Of a DNA stretch of 25,785 nucleotides, positions 6,879 to 15,058 are shown piece by piece (position 1 is the stretch's first letter; each line of letters begins with the position of its first letter). The DNA lies in contig CAYJNA010000028.1 of NCBI GenBank assembly GCA_964371225.1, positions 1 to 25,785 on the forward strand. The letters are read 5' to 3'. A program made the translations under genes and the position numbers. The stretch comes from CAYJAD01 sp964371225. GTDB lineage: Bacteria; Desulfobacterota; Desulfovibrionia; Desulfovibrionales; Desulfovibrionaceae. The notes under the pieces are model-generated. The model was given only the letters and a program-made list of their open reading frames with translations, had not been told where the DNA came from and searched no databases.

Positions 6879-8696
6879 TTACTCCTTGGCACCGTATTTT
6901 TTAAGTAGAGCCATAATACCTTTTATTGGGCTTTTTTTGGCATAATACAAGGCGGTTCGGCCTTGATTATCCTTCATATGGGGGTTAGCACCGTTTTTTA
7001 AGAGCAATTCCACATTTTCCTTTGTGGCATTTTTGGCTGCATACATAAGGGCTGTTTTGCCTTGCTCGTCAACAGCATGAAGATCTGCTTTATTATCTAT
7101 AAGGAATTGTATGGTTTTGCCCTTATCTTCTTCGCTAAGCCCATCATCGGTAGGGTATTGTTCGGCAATGAGCATAAGCAGGGTTTTTTGGTATTGATCA
7201 CGCACTTGTAAATGGGCTCCCTGAGCCAACAGCATGGGGAGATATTTCACTCTGGCACCGCGCACGGCATATTGAATGGGAGTAAAGCCATAGTGTTGCC
7301 CTTTGTTAGGGTCTGCGCCATGGTTCAAGAGTACTTGTACTAACTCACTTTGATCGGTGAAGACTTTCATCATGGCGCGTATGAGTGGCACAGTACCTTG
7401 AGATAGGTGATTTACATCAGCTTTGTGCTTGAGCAGCATTTTTACCATGGGTACATTATTATTTAAGCTTGCCACAGCCATGGCTGTCCAATCAGAATTG
7501 TCTTTGGGATTACCATCCACAAGGGCGCCATGTTCGAGTAATATTTGCATGATTTCTTGGGAATTATGTTGGGCGGCCTTTGCCAAGGGTGTAAAGCCAT
7601 TCACAACCAAGTTCACATCCACATCATTTTGGATGTGCTCTTTTACAGCGGCAGAATCACCTTTTTCAATGGCTTGCATCAAGGGCAGGTGCTTCACAAT
7701 TGTATGAAAATATGTGCTAAAATAGTCCGCCATTTGTGAGGAACATCCGAGATTGTCTTGTATGGTGATAAGAGCGTAGTCGCCCATAAGGCTGGCATTT
7801 CCTATGCCCCCAGTGGGTGTGTAAAAGGCATACTCACCGCCATGGTAGCACCCACGGGTGGTGCTATCCATGCCGGCATCTAGTATGGCAAAGCGCATTT
7901 TTTCGTAAAAATGCTCATTAAGCCCTGCGCCTTGTGGTGTGGAATAAGGCATAATGGATACCCATAAATCACTTTCGTTGCTGCCTTTTTTTGGGGAGAT
8001 CACAAGGAAGTTTTTTTCCTGACGTACTGACCAGCCGCCATCAAATCTTTCATGTACAATACGAAATTCCATATGGGGTGGCATATTGGCGAAGGACACA
8101 GGGCGTTTTAACATGGGGCCGCTCATATCGAATTTGGGCAAAGCCTTTCTGGGCTTGCTGAGCCATGCTTCCCAGCTTTCACCATCTGTTTGCGCTTTTT
8201 GAAAAGCTATGGTGCGAAAAATATTCTTTAAAGATGCATTGTTACTGTCTAGGCCATAGAGCATAAAGGGTAAATGGGGTACACAAGTATGGGCTGTCAC
8301 CGTGAAAAAATTTCCATCGGCGGCAAAAAGGGTAAGGCTTCTTATACCATGTTCCTTGTTTTCCACGGTAAAAACAGTGAAGCTGGTATCATTATCAAGG
8401 CGCATTTCTTCACGTGTGCGCACCATGGCAGCATATTTTTCTTCGGTGAGAAGTTTGGCAAATTCTTCTTTATGTCCTTTGCCGGCTATGAGCGTAACGA
8501 GTTTTTTTGTCCCTTGAGAAAAAGTAATGATATTTTCTCTTTCTGTGGTAGCTGTGAGTCCGTCTACGCTAAGAACGTGGTAGTCTTTTAGTTCAATGAC
8601 GCTAAAAAGAGACGCCCATGCAGGAGCGTGTATCATGGATACCATGCAGGCAAGTCCAAGGCATAGGGTGAAAAATGTAAGGGAAAATTTACGCAT
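6879..8696 (-). CDS. Exported ankyrin-repeat protein with novel N-terminal domain
   Basis: About 605 aa. The start at 8696 is preferred over an in-frame ATG at 8744 because AAAGGA lies 7 nt upstream, and because starting here places a normal signal peptide (MRKFSLTFFTLCLGLACMV, cleavage near AWA) at the N-terminus. Residues about 30-340 form a non-repeat domain with no recognised family. From about 340 to the end come roughly six or seven ankyrin repeats: FTPLAKAAQHNSQEIMQILLEHGA, WTAMAVASLNNNVPMVKMLLKHKADVN, VQVLLNHGADPN, FTPIQYAVRGA, KTALMYAAKNATKENVELLLKNGANPH, RTALYYAKKS. It is the first gene of the four-gene group ending at the terminator near 4150. Export plus ankyrins suggests periplasmic or surface protein binding; the partner is unknown. 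Confidence 0.82.
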   Translation of the reverse strand: MRKFSLTFFTLCLGLACMVSMIHAPAWASLFSVIELKDYHVLSVDGLTATTERENIITFSQGTKKLVTLIAGKGHKEEFAKLLTEEKYAAMVRTREEMRLDNDTSFTVFTVENKEHGIRSLTLFAADGNFFTVTAHTCVPHLPFMLYGLDSNNASLKNIFRTIAFQKAQTDGESWEAWLSKPRKALPKFDMSGPMLKRPVSFANMPPHMEFRIVHERFDGGWSVRQEKNFLVISPKKGSNESDLWVSIMPYSTPQGAGLNEHFYEKMRFAILDAGMDSTTRGCYHGGEYAFYTPTGGIGNASLMGDYALITIQDNLGCSSQMADYFSTYFHTIVKHLPLMQAIEKGDSAAVKEHIQNDVDVNLVVNGFTPLAKAAQHNSQEIMQILLEHGALVDGNPKDNSDWTAMAVASLNNNVPMVKMLLKHKADVNHLSQGTVPLIRAMMKVFTDQSELVQVLLNHGADPNKGQHYGFTPIQYAVRGARVKYLPMLLAQGAHLQVRDQYQKTLLMLIAEQYPTDDGLSEEDKGKTIQFLIDNKADLHAVDEQGKTALMYAAKNATKENVELLLKNGANPHMKDNQGRTALYYAKKSPIKGIMALLKKYGAKE

Positions 8697-8772
8697 ACGG
8701 CGTCCTTTAGTTACAAATAGTTTTGTGAACGCTATCATGAACACATGAATGAGCTTTATGGCTTTTTTACTA

Positions 8773-8832
8773 CAAAAGAAGGGTTATTAAGGCTTCAAGG
8801 AAGGTATATTTGAAAATACAACCCTTCTTTTG
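8773..8832 (-). terminator. Possible intrinsic terminator after the LRR gene
   Basis: A 13-bp perfect inverted repeat, caaaagaagggtt (8773-8785) and aacccttcttttg (8820-8832), flanks a 34-nt loop. It begins 29 bp past the stop of the LRR gene on the minus strand. The loop is long and the following T-run is short, so it could instead be a regulatory dyad for the downstream ankyrin operon. Confidence 0.5.
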
Positions 8833-8860
8833 CAATATGTAGTGTTTTCTGAATGGCTTA

Positions 8861-10363
8861 CTAACGCTTATTTACCTTAATGGTCTTAGGCACTGCCGCT
8901 AGCTGTGCGTCGGTAAAGGCATCCTTGGACACGGTCAGCGTTTTTAAGGCCGGAAACTTTGAAAGAACAGATAAATCTGTAACTCCCGTGCTCTTTGTTA
9001 TATCTAGGGAACGTAATCTAGGCATAGCATCCATGTTTTGAAAATTGGTCAGCTTGCATTCTCGTAAATCTAACATTGTCAAATCAGGAAGGTCTTTAAA
9101 CGTTGATAAATCCACACCTTTTGTGGCATCTCCAAGATTCATTCTATCAAGTCTAATATTGCCAAGCTTTTTAAGACCTTGAAAACTTAAGTTTTCGGCG
9201 GTACTTCCGCTTAGTCTAATCCCTCGTAAATCAGTCATTTTTTGTATGAAAGCAAAGTTAATGGTGGGATTTTCTTTTGCGTCATTGTCCACAAGAAATA
9301 AGTATTGCATTTTTGTGAGCTCGCCTAAAGCTTCATAGCCTTTTACACCCTCATTGGAGTCAATTTTAAGGTAGGCTAAGTTTTTTAAAGGCTTAAGAAA
9401 AGCTAAATCGCCCACGGGAACATCCATTTTCCAAATACTAAAATTATTTATGTTTGGAGCATTTTTTAAGGGCGTATAATCAGTAACTTTTTCGGAAAAA
9501 ACGTCAAACTTTTTTAAGTTTGGCATGTCCTGTATCCAAGCAATGGAGTCAAGCTCTGTGAGTCCTCCTGAGAGTGTCTGCACTTGCTTTAATGTGCCAA
9601 GGCTAGAGTAGTCGGTGCCTTTGGTGGCATAATAATTCAGGGCTTTAAGTGCGGGAGCTGCTGCTAAAGGACTGAAATCCTTAATTGACGCACCATAAAA
9701 GTTTACATTGGTGAGTTTGGGTAATTTTGTGAGGGCTGATATGTCGGTAAACGTGCCATAACGTAACTCAGCAGTGGTTAAATTGGGCAGGACAGGAACC
9801 AGAGCGTCTAATTTAGGGGCAGCTATGCCTTCTAAGCTGATACGATATAGTTTGGGCAAGGTAGGCAAACCTTCCACAGAAGAAAGCCCTCTGGCAAGAA
9901 GAATAATATTTTGTAAATTTACTAATTTATTTGTCCAGCTGAGATCTTGCCCCGCGGCAGTATACTCTATATCGATGGTGTTAAGTTGCGTGAGATTGGC
10001 AAGAGGAGTCATGTCCGAAACTTTTGAAGCTCTGGCTCTAATTTTTTGCAGATTTTTTAGCTCTGCCAAGGGCGCATAGCTGGTGAGCTCATTACTGTGA
10101 ATTTCTATATTTGTAGCTTCAGGAAAGGCTTTTACAAAGGCCACAAGGTCAGCATTGGTGATTCTGTCGAAGTGAAATTTTGACTCACTCACCACAGCTT
10201 TTTTTTCCATTTGTTGCTTTTTTGCCGCTGCAATATTTTCAGGGGTGAGGCTTTCTGTAAATCTGGTGGTAGTTTTACTTACAGAAAAAGATGGCGCTGC
10301 CACAGCGGAAGTGGATAAAAGCATAATAAGGCCTATGGCGGCTAAAATACGTTTGGTACTCAT
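8861..10363 (-). CDS. Secreted leucine-rich-repeat protein
   Basis: A 500-aa protein with a signal peptide (MSTKRILAAIGLIMLLSTSAVAA, 1-23). From about residue 65 to 495 it is a solenoid of leucine-rich repeats of roughly 20-24 residues with the internalin-like pattern L-x-x-L-x-x-L-x-x-N/L, for example APLAELKNLQKIRARASKV, MTPLANLTQLNTIDI, ISALTKLPKLTNVNFYGAS, LKPLKNLAYLKIDSN and LSVLSKFPALKTLTV. There is no LPXTG, GW or membrane anchor, so it is probably periplasmic or released. Bacterial LRR proteins of this type bind proteins or glycans; the target cannot be inferred. GGAG lies 8 nt before the ATG. The 87-bp AT-rich gap to the TMEM43-type gene upstream leaves co-transcription open. Confidence 0.85.
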   Translation of the reverse strand: MSTKRILAAIGLIMLLSTSAVAAPSFSVSKTTTRFTESLTPENIAAAKKQQMEKKAVVSESKFHFDRITNADLVAFVKAFPEATNIEIHSNELTSYAPLAELKNLQKIRARASKVSDMTPLANLTQLNTIDIEYTAAGQDLSWTNKLVNLQNIILLARGLSSVEGLPTLPKLYRISLEGIAAPKLDALVPVLPNLTTAELRYGTFTDISALTKLPKLTNVNFYGASIKDFSPLAAAPALKALNYYATKGTDYSSLGTLKQVQTLSGGLTELDSIAWIQDMPNLKKFDVFSEKVTDYTPLKNAPNINNFSIWKMDVPVGDLAFLKPLKNLAYLKIDSNEGVKGYEALGELTKMQYLFLVDNDAKENPTINFAFIQKMTDLRGIRLSGSTAENLSFQGLKKLGNIRLDRMNLGDATKGVDLSTFKDLPDLTMLDLRECKLTNFQNMDAMPRLRSLDITKSTGVTDLSVLSKFPALKTLTVSKDAFTDAQLAAVPKTIKVNKR

Positions 10364-10450
10364 GGTAATACTCCATATTTAAAGGTTATACTTCGTTTAA
10401 TTTTTATAAAATGCGGCTTGTATAAATATATATAGGCGTGTTTTTTATGC

Positions 10451-11647
10451 CTAGTGCGCCGCTTTTTTCTTGTTTCGCCCGCGTATATAAAGGAATACGA
10501 GCAGCCCTAAGGCCGCCGCCAAAAGACTTATGCCAAGCACGGGTCTAAAGCGTATCCATGCCAAAGCAATGATGACGCAAGACCAAGCAATGCCGAGTAT
10601 GGAAGCTACAAGGCCAGCACCGGCACCAAAAATATCGCCTAGTATCGGTATAATGCTGGCTATGGTGCTCAGTGGTGTTACAAATAAAATTAAGCCAATA
10701 ACAACCATAACCATGCCCACACCGCGTAAAATCCATGTAAGTGTGCTATTGGCATCTTTAGCGTGTTGATACATAGTATCGGCACTTACAATGCCCATAT
10801 TCAGTTGGTAGAAAGTTTCGCCATTGCTGGCTAAAAATTTATCAAAAGTATTGCCATACACACGCGCTAAGATGGATACATTATCTTGTGGTTTGGCAGA
10901 GTAGACAATGCGCATGTCGCCAATGTTCGGGTCGTGCGGTTCTTTGCCTAAATAGAGGGTGTTTTGCCGCACATGTACAAGAGGTGTATTCTCTGCGCTT
11001 TCTTCATAGTGGGGAAAGAGGCTTTTTTGTAAGCTTGCATCGCTTATGACAGGGGCAAATTCTTCTGCACCGCCAATGGCATGGATAAGAAAGTCAGGCA
11101 GAGTATAGGCTCCAAAAGTGACATTTTTGGCAGTCCATGTTAGGGTTTCAAGGTCTGCAAGGATGGTATTTTGATGCCCTTGCGGCTGCTTAAAATTGGC
11201 CGAGCTTACGGGCTTATCCGTCCATGCTTTTTCATAGGTATAGGTGGTGGTTTTTTCCACGCTGCCATCAAGTTTTTTTGTTTCCGTGGTGCTAGAGCTT
11301 TGCACCCACTGGTAGTAAGAAACTTTACGGATAAGGGCAATGGCATTGGCACTTATATCTGTAACAGGGTCTTTCAATTCGTCTGTGGTGACGGCCTTGC
11401 CTGTGGCGTGTACCATTTTACCATTAAAAGAAGTATCAATAGTAGTAATATTAGGAAGAGTTACAGTGGCGATTTGCGCCTCATTGATGGCATCACCCGT
11501 ACGCACGGCTCTTCCTTCATTCCAGTAAAGTAGGCCCGTGCCTGCAACAAAAAGGAGAAGGCCCAAAAGTATTCCCTTAAAGGAATTCCCAACGCGCTCA
11601 CCAAAACTTGTACTACTTACTTCGGTAAAACTATCTTCGTTTGACAT
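10451..11647 (-). CDS. TMEM43-family membrane protein
   Basis: A 398-aa integral membrane protein matching the TMEM43 (DUF1625) family. Start at 11647 is chosen because AGGAGG sits 6 nt upstream; the longer frame would begin with TTG inside that region. The N-terminus has the family hallmark GERVGNSFKGILLGLLLF...GLLYWNEGRAV (TM1 plus the WNEGRAV motif). A large non-membrane domain follows (about 45-300) with the conserved SYYQWVQ and the EPHDPNIGDMRIVYSAKP/ILARVYG region. Three or four C-terminal helices follow (VGMVMVVIGLILFVTPLS, GAGLVASILGIAWSCVIIALAW, GISLLAAALGLLVFLYI), and the chain ends in a basic tail. Eukaryotic TMEM43 is an ER/nuclear-envelope protein; the bacterial role is not known. 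It is divergent from the solute-binding protein gene. Confidence 0.87.
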   Translation of the reverse strand: MSNEDSFTEVSSTSFGERVGNSFKGILLGLLLFVAGTGLLYWNEGRAVRTGDAINEAQIATVTLPNITTIDTSFNGKMVHATGKAVTTDELKDPVTDISANAIALIRKVSYYQWVQSSSTTETKKLDGSVEKTTTYTYEKAWTDKPVSSANFKQPQGHQNTILADLETLTWTAKNVTFGAYTLPDFLIHAIGGAEEFAPVISDASLQKSLFPHYEESAENTPLVHVRQNTLYLGKEPHDPNIGDMRIVYSAKPQDNVSILARVYGNTFDKFLASNGETFYQLNMGIVSADTMYQHAKDANSTLTWILRGVGMVMVVIGLILFVTPLSTIASIIPILGDIFGAGAGLVASILGIAWSCVIIALAWIRFRPVLGISLLAAALGLLVFLYIRGRNKKKAAH

Positions 11648-11993
11648 ATATGCCTCCTGCAACGTGGTGTGAAAATGTATATGCTGCGTGGATGTGTGAG
11701 CCCATACAGAAAAATCACGTTATAGAAAGCTAGCGTAGCAGAAAAAAAAAGCCATCACCCTTGAGATGAATTTGCCAAAAAAAGTTATATAGTCACTTTT
11801 TTTAGGTTCATCTTTGTAATGATATTTGTGTTAGATTGTAGAAAAGACTTCTTTTTTTATGTACTTTTTGGTATTATTAAAGAGAAGTTAAGATTTGCTG
11901 CATGAATATGACAAAATACTTGTTATAAGCTTTGTTTTTGAGTGTTATGCAGAGAAAATGTAGCCACTTTACGAGCAACATTGAGAGAGTATC
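11648..11993. other. Divergent intergenic region with imperfect dyad
   Basis: A 346-bp AT-rich region separates the TMEM43-type gene (minus) from the solute-binding protein gene (plus). It contains an imperfect inverted repeat: agatgaa (11764-11770) with ttcatct (11807-11813), and inside it aaaaaaagt (11777-11785) with acttttttt (11795-11803). It may be an operator for the LuxR-type protein encoded downstream, or a hairpin; it is not followed by a terminator-like gene end. The only promoter I can support here is the extended -10 at 11921-11929. No coding region or RNA gene was recognised. Confidence 0.5.
11921..11929 (+). promoter_or_regulatory. Candidate extended -10 promoter for SBP/LuxR pair
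   Basis: TGTTATAAG fits an extended -10 element (TGn plus TATAAT with one mismatch). It would start transcription near 11936, about 58 nt before the ATG of the solute-binding protein gene. No convincing -35 box lies at the right distance, which is tolerable for extended -10 promoters. Confidence 0.45.
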
Positions 11994-13373
11994 ATGAAAA
12001 TATATATGCGACACTGGCCAGTATTGAGGAAGATTCTTGGTGGAGGGAACGCGCTTTGTATACTTTTTTTACTTTGCTTTCTTGCAGGTTGTGAGGACTC
12101 ACCGCTAGCTCCGGATACGTCTACATCTTTGACTTTTTGGCATGTGTATGGTGCGCAAACGCATTCGCCCATGAATGAGTTGGTACGAGAATTTAACAGG
12201 ACAGAAGGTAAGAAACACGGCATTATCATAAATGTGACTTCGGTATCCAATTCTTCTGCCATTCATAAAACGTTGGTGGCCGCCGCCAAGAGAGAACCCG
12301 GCGCCGCCGTATTGCCAGATCTCTTTGCTTGTTATCCTAAAACTCTACAGGCCATGGGGCCGGAACAGGCTCTTGATTGGAAAAAATATTTTAGTGAGGA
12401 AGAACTTTCGGTCTTTGTGCCCAAATTTTTGGAAGAGGGCTCTTTTGATGGAAAGTTAAAAATCTTTCCCTTGGCAAAATCTTCCAATATCCTCTTTATC
12501 AATGAAGGCATCTTTGAAAAATTTGCCGAAGAAACTGGGCACAGTTATGCAGATTTAGCCACCCTAGAAGGTTTTTTTGCCGTGGCGCACAGTTATTATG
12601 CATGGTCTGGAGGCAAGCCTTTTTTCATGTATGATGAATGGTTGCAATATCCTTTTTTGAATGTGCTTTCGCAAGGAGAGGCCTTTTTTGAGGATAATAG
12701 AATTTTGTGGGATACCCCTGCGTATAAAAAAATCATGCGCCCCTTGGCTCGTGCGGCCATACGCGGAGAGGTGTGCCTTATGTCCGGCTTTGCTACGGTG
12801 CCCATCATGATAGGTGAGGCCATAGCCGGCGTAGAATCTTCTGCGTCTGTGCTTTACTTTAAGAATGAAGTGACATTGAGCGATAATAAGAAATTACCCT
12901 TACGTGTAAAAAGTATTCCTGAGCCGCGTCTTAGCACAGCAAAACGCGTTGACATTCAGCGTGGCGGCGGACTTGGTGCCATAAAGTCTACGCCCGAAAA
13001 AGAGAAAGCCGCGGCTATATTTTGTAAATGGCTTGTATCCAAGGAACAAAACTTATCTTTTGTGACGCAAGGGGGCTATATGCCTGTTCGACAAGCAGAT
13101 TTTGCAAAACTTGAGTCGGATGTTGTACAAAGGCAATTTCCGCACGAACGCTATAAATCCTTGTATGAAGCCATAATTGAGCTTAAAAAGGATTCCTCCT
13201 TTATTCCTGCTCCTTCCTTTGAAGCTTATGGACAGATGGAACAGCGTTTTTCTGCCGCCATACGTGAAGTTTTTAGTAAAAACCGCGAGGCGTGGCTTAA
13301 TAAAGAAGATAGCCTTGAAAATCTTGTGGAGAAATCTTTGCAAGAAATCCAAGAAAAAGTTAGCCCTCAATAA
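11994..13373 (+). CDS. Extracellular solute-binding lipoprotein (family 1-like)
   Basis: A 459-aa lipoprotein. A basic N-terminus and hydrophobic stretch (about 20-32) lead to the lipobox LAGC with Cys at residue 33. The mature protein begins with the classic sugar-type solute-binding pattern: LTFWHVYG near 47-54, then MNELVREFNR and a VTSVSNS loop. Later features include DLFACYPKTLQAM, LPLAKSSNILFINEGIFEKF, and a C-terminal AAAIFCKWLVSKEQNLSFVTQGGYMPVR block that is characteristic of ABC-type carbohydrate or polyol binding proteins. A weak purine-rich site (GAGAGAG) precedes the ATG. No permease or ATPase gene is nearby. Twelve bases downstream starts a membrane sensor with a LuxR-type DNA-binding domain, so the binding protein may serve sensing rather than uptake. 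Ligand unknown. Confidence 0.87.
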   Translation: MKIYMRHWPVLRKILGGGNALCILFLLCFLAGCEDSPLAPDTSTSLTFWHVYGAQTHSPMNELVREFNRTEGKKHGIIINVTSVSNSSAIHKTLVAAAKREPGAAVLPDLFACYPKTLQAMGPEQALDWKKYFSEEELSVFVPKFLEEGSFDGKLKIFPLAKSSNILFINEGIFEKFAEETGHSYADLATLEGFFAVAHSYYAWSGGKPFFMYDEWLQYPFLNVLSQGEAFFEDNRILWDTPAYKKIMRPLARAAIRGEVCLMSGFATVPIMIGEAIAGVESSASVLYFKNEVTLSDNKKLPLRVKSIPEPRLSTAKRVDIQRGGGLGAIKSTPEKEKAAAIFCKWLVSKEQNLSFVTQGGYMPVRQADFAKLESDVVQRQFPHERYKSLYEAIIELKKDSSFIPAPSFEAYGQMEQRFSAAIREVFSKNREAWLNKEDSLENLVEKSLQEIQEKVSPQ

Positions 13374-13385
13374 GAATAGGTGTTC

Positions 13386-14999
13386 ATGCAAAAGCCTTCT
13401 TTTTTTACACGTTTTTCTCCCTCACAGCAATATTCTTTGCAGGGACGTCTTTTGCTGTATTTTTCTTTGTTGATTTTTATTGTATTTATTTGTGTTATTG
13501 TGGCTTTTTGGGCTTTTGATGTGGTTAATATGAAGCAAAGAAGTATTTCTAAATCTTTGGATGATTATCTAGCCACCTATGAAAAAAGTGTTTCCCAGCA
13601 ATTTAGCAATATAGCCGCTTACAGTTTGCAAATGAGTAGTTCTGTAAGTAAAATCATGGATAAATCCCTTGAAGAGCAAGGTATTTCCTTTAATGATTTA
13701 GAAAATAATAAAGAAGCTGTGGCAACAATACTTGATAATCTTAATGCAACATTGCGATCTTCATTATATATTTCTAAAGCTAGTGGCGTATATGTTGTTT
13801 TAGATACAACCGTTAATGCGAATTTGTCCTATGCGCACAACTCTCGCAGCGGTTTGTATTTTAAAATAATGAACATTTCTTCGCCCAATGATGCCAATCC
13901 CACAGTGTTTTTGTTTCGCGGCATGCCGCAAATCGCCATAAAAAATACTTTTGAATTACATAATAATTGGGATTTAGAGTTTAATATTACTCCCTATACA
14001 CCCATATTTGCTAAATTACGCGCCTCCACGGAGAGTCTTTCAAAAGGTTCGTATACGCTAACGGTGCCACACCAATTTGCCAGTGGATGGGAAAAAGTCA
14101 TCCTTTTTGGCGCGCCCATTGTAGGAGAAAATGGCCAGTTCTATGGAGCCTGTGGTTTTGAAGTCAGTGAGCTTTTGTATAATCTTTTGCACACGCATAT
14201 TAAGCCTTCTTTGCAGGAGGTTACGGGGCTTGTGGCCACGCAAAGAATGAATACGCAGGGAAGTGCTTTGGTAACGATGTATACGAATTTTTCTCACGGA
14301 AATCCTTATTCTTTTTTAGCAGAGCCTAAAATGTTTTCCATAACACATGGAAAGTTTTATAATATTTACTCCAATGAAACAGAAGCATTTGTAGGAAAAA
14401 AAATTCCTATACGTATTTTTCCGCAAGACTTACTTGAAGAAAACACCCAATGGAATGTGGTGGCCATGCTGCCCAAAAACACGGTTGATAAGCTTATTTG
14501 GAGCTATTACGGACATATAGTCTTCTTTATTGTGCTGTGTATAGCCATTGCTTTTGGCCTGTCGTACTATTTTGCGCGGCGCTATTCTTCACCCATTGTG
14601 GCCATTTTGGCAGAAATCCAAAAAGGCAATAATACTAAAACAAATATTCTAGAATTTAGTTCCTTGATTGAATATTTTAAGGAAAAAGAGCAGAAATTAC
14701 GTTCAAAGCTGGCTGCAGAAGAAGCCACGCTCAGTCAAGATAAACTCGAACTCTTAAATGTAGATATTTCGGCCTATAATACCTTTATTGCGCAATTGGA
14801 AACGCTGACCAAATCGGAAAGAGCCGTTTTTGAATTGTATACCCAAGGCTATAGTGCGCAAGCTGTGGCGAAGAAATTACATGTTTCCATTAACACCATT
14901 CGCACGCACAATAGAAATATTTATGGTAAGCTGTATGTTTCTTCGTATAAAGAGCTCATGGTGTATATTAAAATGATGGTGGGCAATGATAAGACCTAA
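13386..14999 (+). CDS. Membrane-anchored cache-type sensor with LuxR-type HTH
   Basis: A 537-aa one-component regulator. The ATG at 13386 is preferred over an in-frame GTG at 13380, with AGGTG just upstream. TM1 is at about residues 22-44. A large periplasmic sensor region (about 45-378) includes a cache-like segment (VILFGAPIVGENGQFYGACGFEV). TM2 is about 381-406, followed by a short linker and predicted coiled coil (YFKEKEQKLRSKLAAEEATL). The C-terminal GerE/LuxR helix-turn-helix is at about 474-530: LTKSERAVFELYTQGYSAQ, then VSINTIRTHNRNIYGKLYV with the expected recognition helix. There is no receiver domain. The protein would bind DNA while still attached to the membrane. It is the second gene of a pair with the solute-binding lipoprotein (12-bp gap), so ligand-loaded binding protein may be its input, which is inference. 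Confidence 0.87.
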   Translation: MQKPSFFTRFSPSQQYSLQGRLLLYFSLLIFIVFICVIVAFWAFDVVNMKQRSISKSLDDYLATYEKSVSQQFSNIAAYSLQMSSSVSKIMDKSLEEQGISFNDLENNKEAVATILDNLNATLRSSLYISKASGVYVVLDTTVNANLSYAHNSRSGLYFKIMNISSPNDANPTVFLFRGMPQIAIKNTFELHNNWDLEFNITPYTPIFAKLRASTESLSKGSYTLTVPHQFASGWEKVILFGAPIVGENGQFYGACGFEVSELLYNLLHTHIKPSLQEVTGLVATQRMNTQGSALVTMYTNFSHGNPYSFLAEPKMFSITHGKFYNIYSNETEAFVGKKIPIRIFPQDLLEENTQWNVVAMLPKNTVDKLIWSYYGHIVFFIVLCIAIAFGLSYYFARRYSSPIVAILAEIQKGNNTKTNILEFSSLIEYFKEKEQKLRSKLAAEEATLSQDKLELLNVDISAYNTFIAQLETLTKSERAVFELYTQGYSAQAVAKKLHVSINTIRTHNRNIYGKLYVSSYKELMVYIKMMVGNDKT

Positions 15000-15058
15000 A
15001 AAATAAACCTGTATGGCTGTATTTTTACGCTATGTCCCCTTTGTTTTTGTTTGCCCTG

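Noticed and set aside
14999..15026. AT-only hairpin (aaaaata/tattttt) between convergent genes
   Set aside because: The stem has no G-C pair and overlaps the stop codon; too weak to call a terminator, although a bidirectional terminator would be expected here.
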